Source of the DNA: Paraburkholderia sp. FT54
GTDB lineage: Bacteria; Pseudomonadota; Gammaproteobacteria; Burkholderiales; Burkholderiaceae
Direction: 5' to 3'
DNA length: 64,000 nucleotides
Assembly (NCBI RefSeq): GCF_031585635.1
Contig: NZ_CP134195.1
Span: forward strand, 4,092,001 to 4,156,000
Within the stretch, counting starts at the first letter, position 1. Each line of letters starts with the position of its first letter. A program made the position numbers and the translations under genes. The notes beneath the pieces were generated by a model that saw only the letters and a program-made list of their open reading frames with translations, searched no databases and was not told where the DNA came from. Of the stretch, positions 58,605 through 64,000 are shown one piece after another.

Positions 58605-58835
58605 ATGCAAACGGTACTCATCGCTTTATTGCGTTTTTACAAGGTTGCCGTGAGCCCAATGCTCGGCAACCGGTGCCGTTTTTACCCTTCCTGCTCTGAT
58701 TACGCGCGCGAAGCAATCCAGTATCATGGCGCCGCGCGCGGGACTTATCTCGCCGCCAGGCGTATTTGCCGTTGCCACCCGTTTTCCGCGGGCGGCATCG
58801 ATCTCGTCCCGCCTCCCACTTCTGAAAAGCGCTGA
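58605..58835 (+). CDS. yidD: Membrane protein insertion efficiency factor YidD
   Basis: A 76-residue protein of the YidD family, which helps YidC insert proteins in the inner membrane. The amphipathic start [20 protein letters not shown] and the cysteine-rich core [16 protein letters not shown]...CRCHPF are the hallmarks. The ATG at 58605 is chosen; the frame extends 36 codons upstream, but homologues begin here. It lies between rnpA and yidC, as is universal in proteobacteria. Confidence 0.93.
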   Translation: MQTVLIALLRFYKVAVSPMLGNRCRFYPSCSDYAREAIQYHGAARGTYLAARRICRCHPFSAGGIDLVPPPTSEKR

Positions 58836-58865
58836 CGCGCCGTTCCATCGACACTGAGACAAGGC

Positions 58866-60524
58866 ATGGATATCAAACGCACCGTCCTATGGGTCATCTT
58901 TTTCATGTCAGCGGTCATGCTGTTCGACAACTGGCAACGCGACCACGGACGCCCGTCGATGTTCTTCCCGAGCGCCACGCCGACCAAGACGGTCGGTAGC
59001 GCCGCACCGGGAACCACGACGCCGGGAACCCAGCCCGCCGATCTGCCGGCAACGAACGCAGCCGCACCGGGCAACGCGCCGGCGGCCACGCAATCGCAAC
59101 TGATCAAGTTCAACACCGACGTCTATAGCGGCGAAATCGACACTCGCGGCGGCACGCTGTCGAAGCTGTCGCTCGTCAAGCAAGGCGACGGCAAGCAACC
59201 CGATCTCGTCATCACGCTGTTCGACCGCACCGCGAACCACACGTATCTGGCGCGCACGGGCCTGCTCGGCGGCGATTTCCCGAATCACAACGACATCTAC
59301 ACGCCGCTGCCGAATCAGCCGCACGATCTGACAGGCGACGCCAAGTCGTTCCAGCTCAGCTTCGAGTCGCCGGTGAAGGGTGGCGTGAAGGTCATCAAGA
59401 CCTACACGTTCACGCGTGGCAGCTATGTGATCGGCGTCGACACGAAGATTCAGAACGTCGGCACCACGCCGGTGAGCCCGTCGGTCTATATGGAACTGGT
59501 GCGTGACGACCAGCCAGTGGAAACGCCGCGCTTCTCGCACACGTTTATCGGACCGGCTGTCTACACCGACCAGCATCACTTCCAGAAGATGACGTTCGGC
59601 GACATCGACAAGAACAAGCAGGATTACGCGACCTCGGCCGACAACGGCTGGATCGCGATGGTCCAGCATTACTTCGCGTCGGCCTGGATTCCGCAGCAGG
59701 GTGTGAAGCGCGACATCTACGTCGAGAAGGTCGATCCGACGCTGTATCGCGTCGGCGTGAAGGAGCCGGTGCCGACCATCGCCCCGGGCCAAACCGTCGA
59801 CGTCTCCGCGCGCCTGTTCGCCGGTCCGGAAGAAGAGCGCATGCTCGAAGGCATCGCGCCGGGTCTGGAACTGGTGAAGGACTACGGCTGGGTGACGATC
59901 ATCGCGAAACCGCTGTTCTGGCTGCTCGAGAAAATCCACAGCTATGTGGGCAACTGGGGCTGGTCGATCGTGCTGCTCACGCTGCTGATCAAGGCGGTGT
60001 TCTTCCCGCTGTCGGCTGCGAGCTACAAGTCGATGGCGCGCATGAAGGCGATCACGCCGCGCATGCAGGCGCTGCGCGAACGCTTCAAGGGCGATCCGCA
60101 GAAGATGAACTCGGCGCTGATGGAGCTGTACAAGACGGAGAAGGTCAATCCGTTCGGCGGCTGTCTGCCGGTCGTGATTCAAATTCCGGTGTTCATCTCG
60201 CTGTACTGGGTGCTGCTGTCATCGGTGGAAATGCGCGGTGCGCCGTGGATTTTGTGGATTCACGATCTGTCGCAGCAGGATCCGTTCTTCATCCTGCCGG
60301 TGCTGATGGCCGTCTCGATGTTCCTGCAGACCAAGCTGAACCCGACGCCGCCGGACCCGGTTCAAGCCAAGATGATGATGTTCATGCCAATCGCATTCTC
60401 GGTCATGTTCTTCTTCTTCCCGGCCGGCCTGGTGCTGTACTACGTCGTGAACAACGTGCTGTCGATCGCCCAGCAGTACTACATCACGCGAATGATGGGT
60501 CAGACGAAAGCCAAAGCGGCTTGA
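58866..60524 (+). CDS. yidC: Membrane protein insertase YidC
   Basis: YidC inserts and folds inner-membrane proteins alone or with SecYEG. The 552-residue protein has an N-terminal signal-anchor ([17 protein letters not shown]), a large periplasmic beta-sandwich domain (about 70-335) and the conserved five-helix core. The core includes [21 protein letters not shown], the positively charged hydrophilic groove, and [14 protein letters not shown] near the end. Last gene of the rpmH operon, with a strong terminator about 80 bases downstream. Confidence 0.97.
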   Translation: MDIKRTVLWVIFFMSAVMLFDNWQRDHGRPSMFFPSATPTKTVGSAAPGTTTPGTQPADLPATNAAAPGNAPAATQSQLIKFNTDVYSGEIDTRGGTLSKLSLVKQGDGKQPDLVITLFDRTANHTYLARTGLLGGDFPNHNDIYTPLPNQPHDLTGDAKSFQLSFESPVKGGVKVIKTYTFTRGSYVIGVDTKIQNVGTTPVSPSVYMELVRDDQPVETPRFSHTFIGPAVYTDQHHFQKMTFGDIDKNKQDYATSADNGWIAMVQHYFASAWIPQQGVKRDIYVEKVDPTLYRVGVKEPVPTIAPGQTVDVSARLFAGPEEERMLEGIAPGLELVKDYGWVTIIAKPLFWLLEKIHSYVGNWGWSIVLLTLLIKAVFFPLSAASYKSMARMKAITPRMQALRERFKGDPQKMNSALMELYKTEKVNPFGGCLPVVIQIPVFISLYWVLLSSVEMRGAPWILWIHDLSQQDPFFILPVLMAVSMFLQTKLNPTPPDPVQAKMMMFMPIAFSVMFFFFPAGLVLYYVVNNVLSIAQQYYITRMMGQTKAKAA

Positions 60525-60606
60525 CGATGTTTTGCCGGAGGTGGGCGGCAACGCCCACCGCTATCAGGCTTTGAAGCAAGCCACCGCTGGCTGATGCAAC
60601 AGCGTC

Positions 60607-60644
60607 AAAAAAAGCCGCCCGGCGCAAAACCGGGCGGCTTTTTT
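60607..60644. terminator. Bidirectional terminator between yidC and the HTH gene
   Basis: A 12-bp perfect stem (AAAGCCGCCCGG at 60611-60622 with CCGGGCGGCTTT at 60630-60641) is flanked by A residues to the left and T residues to the right. It serves yidC and the convergent HTH gene. Confidence 0.9.
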
Positions 60645-60680
60645 CATGGTCGCGGCTGAACGCATCGTACGATGCCGCGA

Positions 60681-61088
60681 TTACTCTTCTTCTGCGTCTT
60701 CGCCGTAAAAGCGCACGATCATCTCTTCGACCAGAAAACGGTCTTTCGGCGTGAGCGACTCGATCTTCGAAGCGAGTTCGATCGTTTCCGCCGACGGCGG
60801 ATACTTCTCGCCACGCGCCAGCGGCCTCGCGTTCACGCCCGGCGACGGTCCGTAGTGCAGCCAATGCTCCTTGACGTTCAACCATTCGGCTAGCGTACGC
60901 AACTTATCGGGCTTGGGAATCGTCGTACCGGATAACCACTTGTGAGCGGTTTGCGGCGTGACCTCGCGCTCGCCTCGGTAGCGAAGATTAAACTGCTCGG
61001 CGAGCTTGGTCCCGCCGCGAATCTTCAGCGGCTCCAGCAGGTCCTTCAGCCGTTTGGCGAAGGCGGCTTTTTCTTTATTGGTCGGCAT
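60681..61088 (-). CDS. Cro/C1-type helix-turn-helix regulator
   Basis: A 135-residue protein with an HTH in the first 75 residues (KLAEQFNLRYRGEREVTPQTAHKWLSGTTIPKPDKLRTLAEWLNV), of the type seen in small phage- and host-encoded regulators. The remainder is acidic and ends with a run of Glu. Targets are unknown. The start at 61088 (MPTNKEKAAFAKRL) was chosen because the upstream in-frame ATG reads through an AT-rich promoter-like area. It lies between the yidC terminator and mnmE. Confidence 0.78.
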   Translation of the reverse strand: MPTNKEKAAFAKRLKDLLEPLKIRGGTKLAEQFNLRYRGEREVTPQTAHKWLSGTTIPKPDKLRTLAEWLNVKEHWLHYGPSPGVNARPLARGEKYPPSAETIELASKIESLTPKDRFLVEEMIVRFYGEDAEEE

Positions 61089-61457
61089 GAGCCGGATTGT
61101 GCAATTCAACATCCCACCAGTTGACAACCGATCAAGTTTAGTTTGAGCGTATTTGAGATAGTTTTAGCTTGCTGGCCGCGCCGGGCAAAGCGTCTCCAGA
61201 ATTTGTATCTTTTTGGTGTTTTTCCTTGTTTGATGCGCTTGTCCAAGATTTCACCGTCCTACAGCGTCCTATTTATTCCGAAGAAACGCAGTAGCAATCC
61301 TAGCTTGTTTAAGATAAATCCCGACTGCTTGAATAAGGCGGTTTGCGCCATCAACGAGAGCCTCGCGACACGGTCGCCGGATGCGCCCGCGTTACAATGC
61401 CTCGCGCCGCGCTGACCGGTGCCAGCCCGCCCTCCTCTCTGTCTTGCCACGCTTTTT
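61089..61457. other. AT-richer intergenic region between the HTH gene and mnmE
   Basis: About 370 bases. The part from 61125 to 61330 is AT-richer than its surroundings and contains repeated TTTGAG and TTTAG-like stretches upstream of the HTH gene, possible operator sites. No gene with a family match was found, and no clear mnmE promoter was identified. Confidence 0.35.
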
Positions 61458-62852
61458 ATGCTCACCACCGACTCCGATCCCATCGTCGCCATTGCCACAG
61501 CGCCCGGCCGGGGAGGAATCGGCGTCGTGCGGATTTCGTTCGGCCGCGCGGGAGAGGCGGCCGCCCAGCCGCTGATGCAGGCGCTCACTGGCCAGACACT
61601 CGCGCCGCGTCACGCCAGTTACGTGCCGTTCCTCGACGACAGCGGCAATGCGCTCGATCGCGGCATCGCGCTCTACTTTCCGGCGCCGCATTCCTACACC
61701 GGCGAACACGTGCTCGAATTGCAGGGCCACGGCGGTCCGGTTGTGCTGCAACTCGCGCTGCAGCGTTGCATCGATGCCGGCCGCGCGTTCGGTCTGCGCC
61801 TGGCCGAACCGGGCGAATTCACGCGCCGCGCCTTCCTCAACGACAAGCTGGATCTGGCGCAAGCCGAAGCCGTCGCCGATCTGATCGAAGCCAGCACCGA
61901 AGCCGCCGCGCGCTCGGCGGGCCGCTCGCTCGACGGCGCGTTCTCGCGCGACATTCACGCGCTGGTCGAAGACGTGATCACACTGCGCATGCTGGTCGAA
62001 GCGACGCTCGACTTCCCCGAAGAGGAGATCGACTTCCTCGAAGCCGCCGACGCACGTGGCAAGCTCGCGCGCATCCGCGAGCGTCTCGCGGACGTGCTGA
62101 GCGAAGCGCGGCAAGGTGCGTTGCTGCGCGAAGGACTCTCGGTCGTGCTGGCCGGGCAGCCGAATGTCGGCAAATCGTCGCTGCTGAACGCGCTGGCCGG
62201 CGCGGAGTTGGCCATCGTCACGCCGATCGCCGGCACGACCCGCGACAAGGTCGCGCAGACGATTCAGATCGAAGGCATTCCGCTGCACGTGATCGACACA
62301 GCCGGCCTGCGCGATACCGAGGACGAAGTGGAAAAGATCGGCATTGCGCGCACGTGGAGCGAAATCGAGCGCGCGGACGTGGTGCTGCATCTGCTCGATG
62401 CGCGCACCGGCATGACGGCCGAAGACGAAGCGATCGCCGGACGCTTTCCGGGCGGTGTGCCCGTGGTGCGCGTGTTGAACAAGACGGACCTGACCGGCCT
62501 CGCGCCGGCGTCGCAAGCGCTCGATGCCGACCTCGATCTGAGTGAAGTGCGGCTGTCGGCGAAACAGGGCGACGGCGTCGCGCTGTTGCGCGATGAGTTG
62601 CTGCGGATCGCCGGCTGGCAAGCGGGCGCGGAAACCGTGTACCTTGCGCGCGAGCGGCATTTGATTGCACTGCGCGCCGCGAACGAGCATCTGGCGAGCG
62701 CAGCGGCACACGCCGATCAGAACTCGCAGGCGCTCGATTTGTTTGCGGAGGAACTGCGGCTTGCGCAAGATCAGCTGAATTCGATCACTGGTGAATTCAG
62801 TTCGGATGATCTGCTCGGAGTGATTTTCAGCAGGTTCTGTATCGGGAAGTGA
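61458..62852 (+). CDS. mnmE: tRNA modification GTPase MnmE (TrmE)
   Basis: MnmE, with MnmG, adds the carboxymethylaminomethyl group to U34 of certain tRNAs. The 464-residue protein has the folate-binding N-terminal domain ([31 protein letters not shown]), a helical domain, and an inserted GTPase domain with [27 protein letters not shown] and NKTD. The C-terminal CIGK holds the catalytic cysteine. The ATG at 61458 (MLTTDSDPI) is favoured. Its last 18 bases coincide with a likely integration site, and the reading frame is intact. Confidence 0.97.
   Translation: MLTTDSDPIVAIATAPGRGGIGVVRISFGRAGEAAAQPLMQALTGQTLAPRHASYVPFLDDSGNALDRGIALYFPAPHSYTGEHVLELQGHGGPVVLQLALQRCIDAGRAFGLRLAEPGEFTRRAFLNDKLDLAQAEAVADLIEASTEAAARSAGRSLDGAFSRDIHALVEDVITLRMLVEATLDFPEEEIDFLEAADARGKLARIRERLADVLSEARQGALLREGLSVVLAGQPNVGKSSLLNALAGAELAIVTPIAGTTRDKVAQTIQIEGIPLHVIDTAGLRDTEDEVEKIGIARTWSEIERADVVLHLLDARTGMTAEDEAIAGRFPGGVPVVRVLNKTDLTGLAPASQALDADLDLSEVRLSAKQGDGVALLRDELLRIAGWQAGAETVYLARERHLIALRAANEHLASAAAHADQNSQALDLFAEELRLAQDQLNSITGEFSSDDLLGVIFSRFCIGK
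62835..62852 (+). other. Probable attachment site (attL) at the mnmE 3' end
   Basis: TTCTGTATCGGGAAGTGA encodes the terminal Phe-Cys-Ile-Gly-Lys-stop of mnmE. It closely resembles the 18-bp site in the same place used by Salmonella genomic island 1 and its relatives. A tyrosine recombinase gene starts 174 bases downstream, in the arrangement expected of attL-int. The matching right-hand copy would lie outside the window. Confidence 0.6.
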
Positions 62853-63026
62853 GCGAGGATTGGGATTTTCACCAGAGAGCCCGTGCTGCAAGGATCGCCG
62901 CGTGATCCACCGCATCGGTCCACGCACAAAAAATCCTGCGTGGCTCACCCAAAAGCCGCCAAATCTTTGGTACACAGACGATATAAGGTTTAAAATCGCC
63001 GCTGTCCGTGCATCAACGATCCGCGC

Positions 63027-64000
63027 ATGCCCCGCTTAGCCGTCCCGCTCACCGAAGCCCAGATCCGCGCGCTCGAACCGCGCGCCACCCGTTATTGCGT
63101 CGCCGACGGCAACGGCCTCGTCATCGAAGTCATGACGACCGGCACCAAGGTCTGGCGCTTCCGCTATTCACTGAACGGCAAGCGCCAACCGCTCGCCACG
63201 ATCGGCGACTACCGGATGATCTCGCTGCGCGTCGCGCGGGCCAAGGCGCAGAAATATGCGGAGATGGTCGCGCAAGGCATCTCGCCGGTTGCCACTGCGC
63301 GGCGCGACCGTGGCGCTGAAAGCAAAGCCGATGTCCTGCGCGAAGCCGCCGAGCTATATCTCGCAACGGAAATGGCCGGCAAGTCAGAGGAATATCGCCG
63401 CACCACGCGGCGAGCGCTCGACAAGGACGTCCTGCCTGCCATCGGCAACATGCCGATCAAGGCCGTCACCGCCGACGACATCGTTGCGATATGCGACAGA
63501 ATCAAAAGCCGCGGTTCGCCGAAAATGGCGCTGCACACGCGCAATGTGGTCAAGCGCCTCTACGAGTATCTGATCGCCCGACAACTCGCAGCCGACAACC
63601 CGGCCGAGGTCGTTCCGGCGCGCTCCATCGCCACCTTCGACAGCCGCACCCGCGTGCTCTCGGGCGACGAGATCGGCGCCATGTTTCGTTCGATCGACGC
63701 GTCGAGCATTCGCCGGCCTCTGAAGCTGGCGCTGCATCTGCTAGTGCTGACGATGGTGCGGAAATCGGACCTGGTCGAATCGACGTGGGCCGAATTCGAT
63801 CTGGACAAAGCGTTGTGGACGATACCTGCTGCACGTCTGAAAAGAGACCGCGATCAGCGCGTGCCGCTTTCGCAGCAGGCCGTCTCGATGCTGCGCGAGC
63901 TTTATCACGCCAAAGCCAGCCGAAACTTCGTATTCCCGAGCGTTAGGGGCGACGATAGGCCGATCGCCAAAAGTACGCTGAATCAGGCGGTCAAGGCACT
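63027..64000 (+). CDS. Tyrosine recombinase/integrase, 5' part (runs off window)
   Basis: The first 324 residues of a phage-type integrase. The N-terminal DUF4102 arm-binding domain (CVADGNGLVIEVMTTGTKVWRFRYSLNGKRQPLATIGDY) is followed by the core-binding SAM-like domain (about 105-195). The catalytic domain begins with RVLSGDEIGAM; LLVLTMVRKSDLVESTW holds the first catalytic Arg, and the Lys lies near LKRDRDQRVPLS. The later HxxR and Tyr motifs are beyond the window. This class includes P4-like and SGI1-like integrases. Position next to the mnmE 3' end implies the start of an integrated island. ATG at 63027. Confidence 0.9.
   Translation, partial: MPRLAVPLTEAQIRALEPRATRYCVADGNGLVIEVMTTGTKVWRFRYSLNGKRQPLATIGDYRMISLRVARAKAQKYAEMVAQGISPVATARRDRGAESKADVLREAAELYLATEMAGKSEEYRRTTRRALDKDVLPAIGNMPIKAVTADDIVAICDRIKSRGSPKMALHTRNVVKRLYEYLIARQLAADNPAEVVPARSIATFDSRTRVLSGDEIGAMFRSIDASSIRRPLKLALHLLVLTMVRKSDLVESTWAEFDLDKALWTIPAARLKRDRDQRVPLSQQAVSMLRELYHAKASRNFVFPSVRGDDRPIAKSTLNQAVKA

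Overview
The window is GC-rich chromosomal DNA of a beta-proteobacterium of the Burkholderia/Paraburkholderia type. The evidence is the gene order (rpmH-rnpA-yidD-yidC-mnmE next to dnaA-dnaN-gyrB; gatCAB divergent from mreBCD-mrdA-rodA; def-fmt-htpX-rsmB-ntrYX), a QueE with the CX14CX2C cluster motif described for Burkholderia, and an ethanolamine pathway of the Eat-EutB-EutC-ExaC type without microcompartment genes. The assignment comes from recognised protein families, not a database search.

Layout. 1-2.2 kb: gatC-gatA-gatB (tRNA-dependent amidotransferase, minus strand), divergent from the cell-shape operon mreB-mreC-mreD-mrdA-rodA (2.6-9.0 kb). 9.1-10.6 kb: a Sel1-repeat secreted protein overlapping an HpcH/HpaI aldolase. 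10.9-12.7 kb: queuosine genes queC-queE-queD. 13.1 kb: tRNA-Phe. 13.3-18.5 kb: a minus-strand run rsmB-DUF4390-ntrY-response regulator, preceded by htpX, a LysE exporter, fmt and def. 22.4-27 kb: dprA, a thioredoxin-like gene and topB on the plus strand. 27.2-33.3 kb: a LysR regulator, GTP-type PEP carboxykinase, a D-2-hydroxyacid dehydrogenase with a perfect TGTGA-N6-TCACA palindrome upstream, a patatin and a PaaI-type thioesterase.

33.4-35.65 kb: tRNA-Lys(CTT) followed by an AT-richer islet with two unrecognised secreted proteins and degraded sequence. 35.7-42.6 kb: an orphan amino-acid-binding protein, an aminotransferase, DEAD-box helicase dbpA, a small zinc ribbon, and a divergent heavy-metal resistance pair (CadR-type MerR regulator and P1B ATPase) with a textbook 19-bp-spacer MerR promoter. 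42.7-49.7 kb: ethanolamine use. An AraC regulator faces the aldehyde dehydrogenase exaC and a DUF779 gene, and these converge on eat-eutB-eutC. Import (Eat), deamination to acetaldehyde (EutBC) and oxidation to acetate (ExaC) form a complete short route.

50-62.9 kb: the replication-initiation neighbourhood. An AT-rich, DnaA-box-bearing intergenic region and a truncated reverse-transcriptase-like relic abut gyrB. Then come dnaN and dnaA (minus) and rpmH-rnpA-yidD-yidC and mnmE (plus). The window ends inside a tyrosine recombinase just beyond the mnmE stop codon. The last 18 bases of mnmE match the kind of attachment site used by SGI1-type islands, so a mobile island probably begins here and continues beyond the window.

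The most interesting points are the mnmE-integrated element, the reverse-transcriptase relic beside gyrB with its repeat-bearing upstream region, the tRNA-Lys islet, and several sharp operator-like palindromes. Most of the rest is conserved core genome.
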